From the NCBI RefSeq assembly GCF_026157065.1, contig NZ_JANLGQ010000005.1, forward strand, positions 281,664 through 345,663: a DNA stretch of 64,000 nucleotides. Direction: 5' to 3'. This DNA is from Enterococcus sp. HY326 (GTDB taxonomy: Bacteria; Bacillota; Bacilli; Lactobacillales; Enterococcaceae). Each line of letters starts with the position of its first letter. Position 1 is the first letter of the stretch. Of this stretch, positions 8,790 to 16,566 are shown in pieces. The notes beneath the pieces were generated by a model that was not told the DNA's origin, did no database searches, and worked only from the letters and a program-made list of their open reading frames with translations. The position numbers and the translations under genes were made by a program.

Positions 8790-9091
8790 GTTAGCAGAAA
8801 TCAGAAAATATAGGTGAAGCTGGTAAATTTAGAATCCCTTTTAATGCTTTTCACCTACCGCCAATTTTCAAAACAATAGGTTAAGAAAAATAAGTAGTTT
8901 CTCTAATTTCAACAAGAATGAGCGGAGGGGAGTTTGTAGCTGTTGTTCCTTTTCCTATTGAAAACTAAAGGTTCACGCAAACGTTTCTCAAAAGGCCTTT
9001 TTTGAGGAGCGTTGTGCAAAAAGCAAATGGATTTGAAAAAATTCATTGCCAGTTTGCTAATTTTTTTCTAGCACTAATGAGAGGTAGTTGA

Positions 9092-9119
9092 TTGTTTTGC
9101 GGTACACTCTTAATACAAT
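9092..9119 (+). promoter_or_regulatory. Promoter-like pair in the 8.5-9.7 kb gap
   Basis: TTGTTT (9092-9097) and TACAAT (9114-9119) are 16 bp apart; an overlapping pair TTGATT/TAATAC (9088/9111) is 17 bp apart. An AAGGAGG ribosome site follows about 25 bp downstream, so a transcript with a short leader is likely to start here. Confidence 0.4.
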
Positions 9120-9154
9120 TAAAGATTTATGGATTAGAAAAAAGGAGGATTTTC

Positions 9155-9241
9155 ATTTGTTATAAAACGGGAGAGCTGTTTAAAAGGAGACGTGTTTCTC
9201 TGGAAAATAATTTTTCATTCTGTGATGGAAACCGCTGTTAA
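9155..9241 (+). CDS. Possible small ORF with ATT start
   Basis: AAGGAGG (9142-9148) is followed 6 bp later by ATT and a 28-codon frame whose product would have three Cys (positions 2, 23 and 28) and an RRR stretch. There is no conventional start codon at the right distance. As with the frame at 8670, the strong ribosome site is the only support. It may be a relic or chance. Confidence 0.18.
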   Translation: MCYKTGELFKRRRVSLENNFSFCDGNRC

Positions 9242-9624
9242 TTAATAGTTACAGTTCTTTTTTTAAGTAAAATTAAGCGTTGTAGCTTAAATAAAAGCTG
9301 TTAGTTTCAACTAATTTTGTTATAAAGGATTGGTGGGAGACAGCTTAATTAGAAGAATAAAAGGTTGCCGGGTGTATCAAATATAAAATTTAAGTTAACC
9401 GAGTTGTCGTGAGAAAGAAATTTTAAATAGGATGCCTCAAAATTAGTTCAAGAAAAATTTTCCAATTAGTTAGATGGAAAATCCAGTTGGGAATTTATCA
9501 AAATGTCCATATAGCAACAATAATTTGGGATTGTTTCTATTATTAGATTGCGACTAATTTTTAAGCAAAAAGATTTATTTTTGGCTTTTTTCAAGAAAAC
9601 AGCCCCAACTCTGCAAGTATTCGA

Positions 9625-9630
9625 TATAAT
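9625..9630 (+). promoter_or_regulatory. -10 hexamer of the ABC operon
   Basis: A perfect TATAAT lies 44 bp upstream of the ATPase start, at the end of the long gap. No good -35 is 17 bp upstream, so it may depend on an activator or be weak. Confidence 0.4.
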
Positions 9631-9660
9631 TAAAATTATAAGAAAAAGATGAAGGACTGT

Positions 9661-9690
9661 ATGGGGAAATCAAATGAAAAAAGTCATTGA
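9661..9690 (+). CDS. Nine-codon upstream ORF overlapping the ABC ATPase start
   Basis: ATG at 9661, with AAGGA 6 bp upstream, opens a nine-codon frame (MGKSNEKSH) that stops inside the ATPase gene, whose ATG (9674) lies within it. The ATPase itself has only a weak GGGG site, which falls inside this leader. Translation of the leader may therefore set ATPase expression by coupling. Confidence 0.3.
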   Translation: MGKSNEKSH

Positions 9691-10585
9691 TTTTATTGAT
9701 GTTCAGAAAAGTTTCAATAAAAAAATAGTGCTATCGATCCCACAGCTGCAGATTTATCAGCAGCAGGCAGTCGGGATTATCGGAAAAAATGGTTCGGGCA
9801 AATCAACGCTATTAAAAATTGCCAGCGGTCTGTTGTATCCAAATCAGGGGAGCGTGCGCATTCTGGGTAACAGTTCCCAGCATAAACGGGTCAAGGAGAA
9901 AGTCCGCTTTGTTTTGGAAAGCGGTCAGGGCTACTATGATTATCTGACAGCTCGGGAAAATATGGATTATTTTTTAGCCATCAATGGTTTTTCTTTTCAA
10001 AAACTCAAGACTGAAGCCAAGCGTTTAGGCGATTATTTGGATTTTTCTCAGCACATGGATAAAAAGGTTTCAGCACTGTCACAGGGCAATCGGCAAAAAA
10101 TGTCGTTGATTATTGCCTTGCTGCAAAGGGCGCCGATTTTGGCATTAGACGAGCCGACTAATGGCTTGGATATTCCCACTAAACAAAAGTTGGTGCGGGT
10201 CCTGCAGCAATATATTCAAGAGAATAGGGCAGTCGTTTTATTGACGAGCCATGATGTGGAATTTTTGCGGCAATTTACCACACGGATTCTCCTATTAAAG
10301 GACGGGCGGGTTACCTTTGATGATGCGCCGGGAATTTTATTTCGCAATCAGTCGCTGGAGAAATTTGAATTTCAAATTCACTATCAGGAATATCTGGAAA
10401 AAAGCTCGTTGATTGCGAATCGCAAGAGCATTCGTGTTCAGCAAACAGAAGGGGGCATTACGACGCTCATCTGTTTAAACGAAGAAGACAAGCGCTTTTT
10501 GCTAAACCACTTTGACATTTTAAACATGAGTTTAGCAGAGCGGACGATGGAGGATATTTTTAGCGAGGTTCTGACCTATGGGTAA
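9674..10585 (+). CDS. ABC transporter ATP-binding protein (ABC-2 exporter type)
   Basis: This 303-residue ATPase has a Walker A (GKNGSGKST, about residue 37), a signature region reading LSQGNRQK, a Walker B (ILALDEPTNGLD) and an H-loop (LLTSHD). The C-terminal ~80 residues form an accessory domain found in many ABC-2 export ATPases. It would power the two membrane proteins encoded next, whose genes overlap this one by 8 bp and each other by 11 bp. The ATPase plus two ~240-residue permeases resembles peptide or antibiotic exporters, including LanFEG-type self-protection pumps, but no biosynthesis gene is adjacent. Substrate unknown. Confidence 0.85.
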   Translation: MKKVIDFIDVQKSFNKKIVLSIPQLQIYQQQAVGIIGKNGSGKSTLLKIASGLLYPNQGSVRILGNSSQHKRVKEKVRFVLESGQGYYDYLTARENMDYFLAINGFSFQKLKTEAKRLGDYLDFSQHMDKKVSALSQGNRQKMSLIIALLQRAPILALDEPTNGLDIPTKQKLVRVLQQYIQENRAVVLLTSHDVEFLRQFTTRILLLKDGRVTFDDAPGILFRNQSLEKFEFQIHYQEYLEKSSLIANRKSIRVQQTEGGITTLICLNEEDKRFLLNHFDILNMSLAERTMEDIFSEVLTYG

Positions 10586-11336
10586 ATTTTTCTGGTATGA
10601 AGCCTTAAGAGAGCTTCGTGAGCTACAAAATTATCGAGTTAATTTAATTTTTGCTAATCTGTCATTGGTCGTTTTATTTTGGGGCTTTACGAATTATTTT
10701 AGCAGCGGCAATCCGAATGCCATGTTTTTTCTGCTATTTGCTTGGTATTTTGCTACCCACAGTACGACGGTACCGACCTTTATTATTGAAGATGAAATAA
10801 ATGACCGCACGATAATTTCCCTTTATCAAAGCAAATACTCCATTGAACGGCTAGTTCTTTGGCGCTGCGGGGTTCAGATTTTTGTCGATACCCTCAAAGC
10901 GATTCCGCTATTTGTCCTATTGGCCTTTATCACAAAGGCCTCCTTAGGTGACATCAGCATCTGGTCCATTCTATCGATTTTATTTTTGGATTACCTGGTG
11001 ATTATTGGACTCTATGGGCTAGGGATTTTTTTCAGCAGCTTTACGCTGTTTTTCAGCCGCACCTCTAGTGTTGTCAGTTTATTAAATTATTACATGCTGT
11101 TTTTCAGCGGCTTAACTAATGAGCGGCAACTGTCCCCGATTTTAAAAAAAATTGCCGACTTGTTTCCTTTTCAAGAGCTGAATCTTTTAATCAGCAGTAT
11201 TTTGCAAAACCAAGTGCCAACGAGAATTTTGCTGATTTTATTGGCAAAAGTGGTCGCCTATTGGCTTTTAGGGCTGCTTATTTTTCGCGGGGCGCTGAAG
11301 TTGGCCATCAAGGGAGGGAAACTTTTTGGGACGTAA
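10578..11336 (+). CDS. ABC-2 type transporter permease subunit (first)
   Basis: A 252-residue protein with about six hydrophobic segments and no soluble domain. Its start overlaps the ATPase gene by 8 bp and its end overlaps the next permease, so translation is coupled. It looks like the first half of a heterodimeric ABC-2 membrane unit. The sequence NERQLSPILKKIADLFPFQEL between helices matches the loop style of ABC-2 permeases of the DUF990-like group, though the exact family is not certain. Confidence 0.7.
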   Translation: MGKFFWYEALRELRELQNYRVNLIFANLSLVVLFWGFTNYFSSGNPNAMFFLLFAWYFATHSTTVPTFIIEDEINDRTIISLYQSKYSIERLVLWRCGVQIFVDTLKAIPLFVLLAFITKASLGDISIWSILSILFLDYLVIIGLYGLGIFFSSFTLFFSRTSSVVSLLNYYMLFFSGLTNERQLSPILKKIADLFPFQELNLLISSILQNQVPTRILLILLAKVVAYWLLGLLIFRGALKLAIKGGKLFGT

Positions 11337-12033
11337 GCTCTTTGCTGAAGTGAAACGCTTTATTCTAATGAAGAAAAATTATGGCTTGGACACACTTTTT
11401 GATTGGATTGGAGAATGGATTTTTGTGGCCGGGCTGATTGTCACGGCCCTGACCTTCCAAGAAGAAGTCGCTGTAGGCCAGCTTTTTATTTGGTATGTCG
11501 GCTGGGTGCTGATCTTTGAAGGAATTCAAGAAATGGAACTGGAAATTCGCCGCAATCAAATGAAAAATTTACTGAGTTTGAAAAACAATTTATTTGGTAT
11601 TTATTTGTATCGAGGGTTAATTTATTTAGTGTTTGGCAGCTTATTATTTGTCGGCATATTATTTTTGGTACGACCTGCTTCACTACCGGAGTTGGGCAGT
11701 TTTTTTGTCAGCGGCAACGGGTTGAAAATGTTGCTGTTAAATGCTCCATTACTACTCTTAATGTATTTACTGCTCTTAACGTGGGCGCAATATTTTGAAA
11801 GAATCAGCACCGCCGTCAGCTTTATCAATACGCTATCCTTGATGCTATCAGGTTTAGTTTTCCAAAGTTTACCCTTTAAATACTTTACTTATGCTGCCAT
11901 TTTAGAAGGTGTCATCAATTGGGAACCCCTTGAAGTCATTGTCTATCTGTTGTTGTTACTATTATTAAGCGGACTGTTGGTGAAAAGTTATCGCAGCTGC
12001 CAGCGGAAAATTTATTTGGCGGGCAGCATTTAG
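11326..12033 (+). CDS. ABC-2 type transporter permease subunit (second)
   Basis: A 235-residue polytopic protein with about six membrane segments, the partner of the preceding permease. It begins at a TTG codon (11326) supported by GGGAGGG 7 bp upstream, inside the end of the previous gene. No terminator hairpin is obvious right after it; the MerR unit follows after 167 bp with its own promoter. Confidence 0.68.
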   Translation: MGRKLFAEVKRFILMKKNYGLDTLFDWIGEWIFVAGLIVTALTFQEEVAVGQLFIWYVGWVLIFEGIQEMELEIRRNQMKNLLSLKNNLFGIYLYRGLIYLVFGSLLFVGILFLVRPASLPELGSFFVSGNGLKMLLLNAPLLLLMYLLLLTWAQYFERISTAVSFINTLSLMLSGLVFQSLPFKYFTYAAILEGVINWEPLEVIVYLLLLLLLSGLLVKSYRSCQRKIYLAGSI

Positions 12034-12130
12034 TAATTGCCGCTTTATGATTGAAAAAAATATTTGTGAAAATTACTTAGCCTGCAAACTTTAAACCATT
12101 ACTTTTTTACTGGAATGTTGCCTTTTTAAC

Positions 12131-12161
12131 TTGACCTTGCCACTATGTCAAAGTTTACAAT
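12131..12161 (+). promoter_or_regulatory. MerR-type promoter with 19-bp spacer
   Basis: TTGACC (12131-12136) and TACAAT (12156-12161) are separated by 19 bp, the over-long spacer typical of promoters that MerR proteins distort to activate. An imperfect dyad with arms AACTTGAC and GTCAAAGTT spans the spacer. It lies 40 bp upstream of the merR-like gene, so autoregulation is expected. Confidence 0.7.
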
Positions 12162-12200
12162 AGGTTTAACAAATCAAAAAAAGTTAAACGGGGTGGGGAA

Positions 12201-13037
12201 ATGTTTCAAATTGGCGAATTTTCAAAATTGTCCGGCACTAGCACAAGAATGCTACGTCATTACGAAAAATTAGGCTTGCTACAGCCGCAAAAGACGGATG
12301 AGTACACCGGCTATCGCTTTTACAATGCCGGACAGCTGCAAAAAATCAATCGCATAAAAAAATTGCAGGCAATGGGCTTGTCCTTGGCAGTGATTCAGCA
12401 GATTTTATCAGAAGAGGATCCGCAGGTATTAAAAAAACATTTGGCAATTCGGGAAGTGGAGGCAGCGGAGGAATTAAAAAAAATTCAGCAGCAGCAGGCT
12501 TTGATGAACAGCCTGCAGGAGGTCTTAGGCTCGGAAAAAGCGCTGGACTATCATGTGGTTCAAAAAACAATGCCCGCCAATTTTGTGATGAGCACTCGGC
12601 AAGTAATTGCTGATGCCGCTGGGGAAAGCGTCTTGTGGCAGGAGTTGTTTACCGCTGCTGAGGCGCAAAAGGTTCAATTTGCGACACCACCTTTGGCCCT
12701 CAGCATCTATCATGATCCAGAATATCAAGAGGAAAACATTGATTTAGAAATTCAGATGGCCGTCTTGGGGGACTACCAAGAGACTGAAACCATAAAATTT
12801 TTTGAAACACCGGTATTGCCAGTGGCCTCCGTTACTTTTAACGGGCCTTATGAACAAATGCCCGATGTGATGGCCGCTTTGGGTCAGTGGTTAGAAATCA
12901 ATCATTATCGTTTAGCTGGGCCGATGCTGAACATCAATCATGTTTCCCCCGCCCAAGATCCCAATCCCGAAAATTGGGTGACGGAAGCGTGCCTTGTTAT
13001 AGCACCAATTAACGGAGAGGATGAGAGAAATGGCTAG
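12201..13037 (+). CDS. MerR-family regulator with GyrI-like effector domain
   Basis: A 278-residue regulator with an N-terminal MerR winged helix (FQIGEFSKLSGTSTRMLRHY and LGLLQP, then the GYRFY wing), a dimerisation helix (about 75-105) and a C-terminal GyrI/AraC-type ligand domain (about 120-275). This is the BmrR-like layout that senses hydrophobic or cationic drugs. Its promoter has the 19-bp spacer expected for MerR control. The next gene overlaps it by 8 bp, so the regulator and the DinB-like protein are one unit. Confidence 0.85.
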   Translation: MFQIGEFSKLSGTSTRMLRHYEKLGLLQPQKTDEYTGYRFYNAGQLQKINRIKKLQAMGLSLAVIQQILSEEDPQVLKKHLAIREVEAAEELKKIQQQQALMNSLQEVLGSEKALDYHVVQKTMPANFVMSTRQVIADAAGESVLWQELFTAAEAQKVQFATPPLALSIYHDPEYQEENIDLEIQMAVLGDYQETETIKFFETPVLPVASVTFNGPYEQMPDVMAALGQWLEINHYRLAGPMLNINHVSPAQDPNPENWVTEACLVIAPINGEDERNG

Positions 13038-13539
13038 ACCACAGGATAAAGCAACACTGATTGCCCAGTCGCAGGAATATTATGACCGCCTGATAAACTT
13101 AATTGAAAGTTTTTCACCGACGGAACAAGCAGGGACCTTTCCTTTTGATGACCGGGACCGCAATTTGCGGGATGTCCTGATTCATTTATACGAATGGCAT
13201 CAGATGTATTTGACTTGGGTTCATAAAAATTATGACGAGGGTATCAGCGCCAAATTTTTACCGGAACCTTATACGATGAAGATGACACCGGAATTGAATC
13301 AGCTTTTTTGGCAGCAGCATCAAGAAACTTCCCTTGAAGCAGCGAAAAAACTACTGGCTGAGAGTCATCAGGCTGTGATGGCCGAGTTTGACCGTTTTAG
13401 TGACGAAGAACTTTTCACCAAAAAATATTTTCCGTGGACGGGGACAACTTCTCTGGGGAGTTATAGTGTTTCCGCCGCTTCAAGCCATTATGACTGGGCG
13501 TGGAAAAAAATACGCAAATACCAAAAAACCTTGAAGTAA
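13030..13539 (+). CDS. ClbS/DfsB-family four-helix bundle protein
   Basis: A 169-residue protein of the ClbS/DfsB (DUF1706) branch of the DinB-like superfamily. It begins MARPQDKATLIAQSQEYYDRL and carries LRDVLIHLYEWHQM and SSHYDWAWKKIRKY. Members include the colibactin self-resistance protein ClbS; most others are uncharacterised. The start at 13030 has GAGAGG upstream at normal spacing and overlaps the merR stop; an ATG at 13021 is too close to the ribosome site. Being controlled with a drug-sensing MerR protein suggests a detoxification role, by inference. Confidence 0.75.
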   Translation: MARPQDKATLIAQSQEYYDRLINLIESFSPTEQAGTFPFDDRDRNLRDVLIHLYEWHQMYLTWVHKNYDEGISAKFLPEPYTMKMTPELNQLFWQQHQETSLEAAKKLLAESHQAVMAEFDRFSDEELFTKKYFPWTGTTSLGSYSVSAASSHYDWAWKKIRKYQKTLK

Positions 13540-13673
13540 GGGGATTTGAATCATCTAGTTCCAAACTAGTTGCCACTCTTTAATTTAGGTAATTGAATAC
13601 TAGAAAAACTTTTTTTCAAAGCTGAATTTTCCGCGACAATCAGTGATAAACTAAAGCATTTTTCAATCAAAAT

Positions 13674-13743
13674 AAAACATCGTTTGCTAAGAACATCTAG
13701 TGACCTTTTGCGGGTCATCAGATGAAAGCAAGCGATGTTTTTT
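13674..13743. terminator. Large two-part hairpin between convergent genes
   Basis: Outer arms AAACATCG and CGATGTTT enclose an inner stem (ACATCT-AGTGACC with GGGTCATCAGATG around TTTTGC). T runs lie on both sides, so it can terminate the DfsB-like gene on the plus strand and the immunity-like gene on the minus strand. Confidence 0.75.
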
Positions 13744-13774
13744 GTAGGTAAGAGGACAAAACTTCCACAGAAAT

Positions 13775-14074
13775 CTAAAACCAAATTGGCATCATCATAC
13801 AGGAAACCGCAATGCCTTTGTATTTAGCAGCCGCAGGTTTCAGTTGATTGAATAAATTAATTAAAGACCGAGGACAGTCCCGTTGATGTCCAAGAACATA
13901 AATCGCAATCTCATCACACAGCTGTGCCGCAACAAGATTTGCATCTCCTTGTTTTTCTAAATCGTGGGCAGCCGCAAAAATCATTTTTTCCAACTCGGGA
14001 TTTCCCTTCACTTGGGGGTCTTGATAAGCGCTACTTAAGAAATCCATCGTCTTTTCAATTTTTTCTTTTGACAT
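13775..14074 (-). CDS. Small helical protein, possible bacteriocin immunity protein (EntA_Immun-like)
   Basis: This 99-residue, mostly alpha-helical protein contains DPQVKGNPELEKMI, then a helix ending LCDEIAIYVLGHQ and CPRSLINLFNQL. The size, helix pattern and the PEL/CPRSLINL positions resemble the four-helix immunity proteins of class IIa bacteriocins (PF08951), as I remember them. No bacteriocin gene or dedicated exporter is adjacent. GGAG precedes the ATG by 9 bp. If correct, this would be an orphan immunity gene protecting against rivals; otherwise it is a hypothetical protein. Confidence 0.5.
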   Translation of the reverse strand: MSKEKIEKTMDFLSSAYQDPQVKGNPELEKMIFAAAHDLEKQGDANLVAAQLCDEIAIYVLGHQRDCPRSLINLFNQLKPAAAKYKGIAVSCMMMPIWF

Positions 14075-14344
14075 AATTATCAGCTCCTAGTCTCAGCTTA
14101 CTCCGATATCAAGCAAGTTCAAGGGGATGCCATTAATATGACAATAGTGTTAGATTTTTTGGGTTGAAGAAAGCTTTCCGCTTAAAAAATAAAAGACCTG
14201 AAATTTATGGATTCACAAAAATAAAAATTCAGAAAAGCCCATTCTAACAACATTGCAAGCGACTCTTGCTTGCGGGAGCAAAAGAGATTTGCTAGTATTT
14301 AGAAGGACTTTTGCTAGAGTAAAAGTAGCTAGGGAGGTATGCAG

Positions 14345-14926
14345 ATGTTTAGTGAGATGATTAAGAAGCGTCGAAAAGAATTGGCCTGGACGCAACAGGA
14401 TTTAGCCGACAAATTATTTGTGACCCGCCAGACCATTTCAAATTGGGAAAATGGCAAAAATTTTCCGGACATTCCCACACTTATTCAAATCAGCGATCAG
14501 CTGGAACTTTCCCTCGACTACTTACTCAAGGGAGATGCCAATTATATGAAGAAAGTTGAAAAGGATTATGCCATGATTGCCCGCGCGAAAAAGGCCAGAA
14601 AGTTGGGCAGAGTGGTTGCTGCTTTAACCATCGCCGTAATACTAATATGTCTAAGCGGGAACACTTTGATTAATCAGCAAATTTTAAGTGAAAAATGGCT
14701 AGTTGTCATTATCTTAACGCTGTGTCTGCCGCTGGAAATTTTTAGCTACATACTCTACAAAACCTATTTCAAAGACGACTCAAATCCAATTCAACCGCTA
14801 TGGGTGCCAAAAGCATATGGCGTTGGCCTCGCCATCAATCCCAATCATTTTATCGGCAAGTTCATTTGGGTGGTCATCTTCATTTTCATTTTTGGATTAT
14901 GGTTTTACGCTCTGTTCCTTTTATGA
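14345..14926 (+). CDS. XRE-family regulator with C-terminal membrane domain
   Basis: A 193-residue protein with an N-terminal Cro/C1 helix-turn-helix (residues 1-65: MIKKRRKELAWTQQDLADKL and VTRQTISNWENGKNFPD) and three hydrophobic segments in the C-terminal half (about 80-100, 112-133 and 172-192). It is thus a membrane-tethered DNA-binding protein. The start at 14345 has GGGAGG 8 bp upstream; an ATG at 14339 is too close. It stands alone between its own upstream region and a terminator. Such proteins often control adjacent stress or membrane genes; the target is not evident. Confidence 0.78.
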   Translation: MFSEMIKKRRKELAWTQQDLADKLFVTRQTISNWENGKNFPDIPTLIQISDQLELSLDYLLKGDANYMKKVEKDYAMIARAKKARKLGRVVAALTIAVILICLSGNTLINQQILSEKWLVVIILTLCLPLEIFSYILYKTYFKDDSNPIQPLWVPKAYGVGLAINPNHFIGKFIWVVIFIFIFGLWFYALFLL

Positions 14927-15032
14927 GATTTTTTTGAAAATAGTTTATTTAATTTACTTTGGAAATATTTACCTGATGAGTTGAGCGAGTTGTGTTGATA
15001 AAAATTTTTTATAATTAATTTTGCTAGTGAAC

Positions 15033-15078
15033 TGCACTCTGCTAATCTGTTTGGGTTGGCAGGGTGCTTTTTGAAAAC
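15033..15078 (+). terminator. Terminator after the XRE membrane regulator
   Basis: GCACTCTGCTAA pairs with TTGGCAGGGTGC using G-U pairs, followed by TTTTT. It lies about 105 bp beyond the stop codon. Confidence 0.65.
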
Positions 15079-15150
15079 TGATAAATTAAGTTAGTCTAGC
15101 TAGGTACATTTGCTATAATAAAAATTAATTATTAGTCTGGGGGATATGAT

Positions 15151-15594
15151 ATGGAGTTAATTTTCAGAGAAATTGAACAAAATGATTTTGGCGTTTGCGC
15201 TGAAATGCTGGCTGCCGCATATAATGGCGAGCCTTGGTTGAATGCTTGGAGGAAAGAAGAGGCTTTGCTGAGAATCCAAGCGACAATGAGCGGATTTAAC
15301 GCTAGAGGCTATGTGGTGGAGGCAAATTCTGAAATTGTTGCAATGTGCCTTGGCAGGATTGATTATTAATATGCGAATTGGTGTCAATTTTGTGTCGATG
15401 AGTTTAATGTGAGGCCGAATCGTCAAGGGAGCGGTGTTGGTAAAAAGCTAGTGAACTTTGTTTCAGATACTATGAAAAAGCAGCAAGTAAACAGAATTTT
15501 TCTAATTACTGGAGGAAGGCAAGCGGCAGAATTTTATCAAAAAAATGGCTTCACGAAAGCTGAGGATGGCATGATGTTGGAGTTTGAGCTGTAA
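15151..15594 (+). pseudogene. GNAT-family N-acetyltransferase interrupted by one in-frame stop
   Basis: A 148-codon frame encodes a complete GNAT acetyltransferase except for a single TAA at 15367-15369. The first part (72 residues, starting MELIFREIEQNDFGVCAEML) and the second part (containing VRPNRQGSGVGKKLV, the acetyl-CoA-binding Q/RxxGxG/A motif, and a C-terminal FYQKNGF) lie in the same frame. One base change would restore the gene. GGGGG precedes the ATG. As it stands only a non-functional N-terminal half would be made, unless the stop is read through, an internal start is used, or the base is a sequencing error. Confidence 0.8.
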
Positions 15595-15786
15595 AATAGC
15601 TGGTTCAGTTTAAATAGTCTGCATTTGAAAAACTGATTGAAGACTTAAGTAACGGTTTTTAATCTTATAATAAATTTTTCTCATAGCTTTTCAAAAAGGA
15701 ATACGAACTAAGAGGTAATTTAAATCATTACCTCAAAAAAAATTTTCCCGCTCACCATTACCTAAGTAAATCAACCCAAAATTTAT

Positions 15787-15814
15787 TTGACTTTCCTTTT
15801 TGGTATGGTATTCT
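15787..15814 (+). promoter_or_regulatory. Promoter of the tetR-like gene
   Basis: TTGACT (15787-15792) and TATTCT (15809-15814) are 16 bp apart, 38 bp upstream of the tetR-like start. The operator at 15822 lies immediately downstream of the -10. Confidence 0.6.
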
Positions 15815-15821
15815 CTAAATA

Positions 15822-15836
15822 GATACCGCTAGTATG
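15822..15836. promoter_or_regulatory. TetR operator, copy 1
   Basis: GATACCGCTAGTATG is one of three copies of an ATAC-CGNNA-GTATG element around this regulator. It lies between the tetR promoter and its start codon, fitting autorepression. Confidence 0.6.
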
Positions 15837-15852
15837 TAACGAGGTGTGAACG

Positions 15853-16485
15853 ATGGCACGGGGACGAAATCCTGAGGAAACAAGAAGAAAAATAGTGAGT
15901 GTTGCTAAAAATCTTTTTTTGAGTAAAGGCTATGACAATACCTCAATTCAAGATATTATTGATGGTCTTGGAGGCATGACAAAAGGGGTAATCTATCATC
16001 ATTTTAATTCTAAGTTTGAAATTTTGCAGGCAGTCGTGGTTGGCGAGCGGCTGGATGAGCTGCCCTTAAAATTTGAAGGGGCCAGTGGTTTAGCGAAACT
16101 ACAAAACTCTTTAACGGAAGCCTTTAAAAATTTGGAGCGACAAAAACTAGCTTACTCTGCAGCAATTACTTTGCGTAGCCCACGATTATTAGGGGAACAA
16201 TATTTAGAAATGTTTGAATTTGCGGTTCCGGAAATTCAAGCGGTCGTTCAAGAAGGAATTGACGATGGTTCAATTCAAACGGATTATCCAGAGGAAGTCG
16301 CCGATTTGCTTGTGCTGACACTGAATACTTGGATTGGTTTTCAATCTTCTGTATTAAGCGAAGCGGAATTGCGGCGAAAGTTTGATTTTATCAAATTAAC
16401 CTTTGATGGTCTGGGCATTCCCCTAATCACGGATGAAATGATTCAATTGGTGTACCAATTGTTTTCCCACTTAAAAAACGAATAG
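15853..16485 (+). CDS. TetR/AcrR-family transcriptional regulator
   Basis: A 210-residue repressor. Residues 1-60 form the TetR helix-turn-helix (RRKIVSVAKNLFLSKGYDNT, then GGMTKGVIYHHFNSK), followed by a helical ligand domain. It is followed by a terminator and then an MFS transporter, with near-identical operator copies before both genes. It therefore probably represses itself and the pump. The inducing compound is unknown. Confidence 0.87.
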   Translation: MARGRNPEETRRKIVSVAKNLFLSKGYDNTSIQDIIDGLGGMTKGVIYHHFNSKFEILQAVVVGERLDELPLKFEGASGLAKLQNSLTEAFKNLERQKLAYSAAITLRSPRLLGEQYLEMFEFAVPEIQAVVQEGIDDGSIQTDYPEEVADLLVLTLNTWIGFQSSVLSEAELRRKFDFIKLTFDGLGIPLITDEMIQLVYQLFSHLKNE

Positions 16486-16507
16486 CTGTTACCGGCTATT
16501 TTTTTCA
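16481..16507 (+). terminator. Terminator after the tetR-like gene
   Basis: AATAGC pairs with GCTATT, followed by seven T, starting at the stop codon. It separates the repressor transcript from the transporter, which has its own operators. Confidence 0.6.
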
Positions 16508-16513
16508 AACGAT

Positions 16514-16530
16514 ACATACCGTCAGTATGT
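16514..16530. promoter_or_regulatory. TetR operator, copy 2
   Basis: ACATACCGTCAGTATGT has perfect ACATAC/GTATGT arms. It lies upstream of the MFS gene, 34 bp from copy 3. Confidence 0.65.
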
Positions 16531-16545
16531 TTATTTTTTAAACTT

Positions 16546-16566
16546 TTACATACCGCAAGTATGTAA
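16546..16566. promoter_or_regulatory. TetR operator, copy 3
   Basis: The arms TTACATAC and GTATGTAA flank CGCAA, a perfect 8+5+8 dyad about 105 bp upstream of the MFS start. It is the best-matched of the three copies. Confidence 0.68.

Larger units (their letters stand above)
8476..9673. other. 1.2-kb gap with promoters and ribosome sites but no clear gene
   Basis: No conventional gene of useful size is present on either strand. The gap does contain a TATAAT (8620-8625 region), a 10-base perfect anti-SD match (8651-8660), another AAGGAGG (9142-9148) behind a promoter-like pair, and hairpins at 8811-8856 and 8977-9014. Possible small frames are listed separately. The region may be a decayed small-peptide locus or a set of RNAs. 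Confidence 0.5.

Noticed and set aside
13566..13784. 72-residue minus-strand frame between the DfsB-like and immunity-like genes
   Set aside because: It spans a large terminator hairpin and has no ribosome site.
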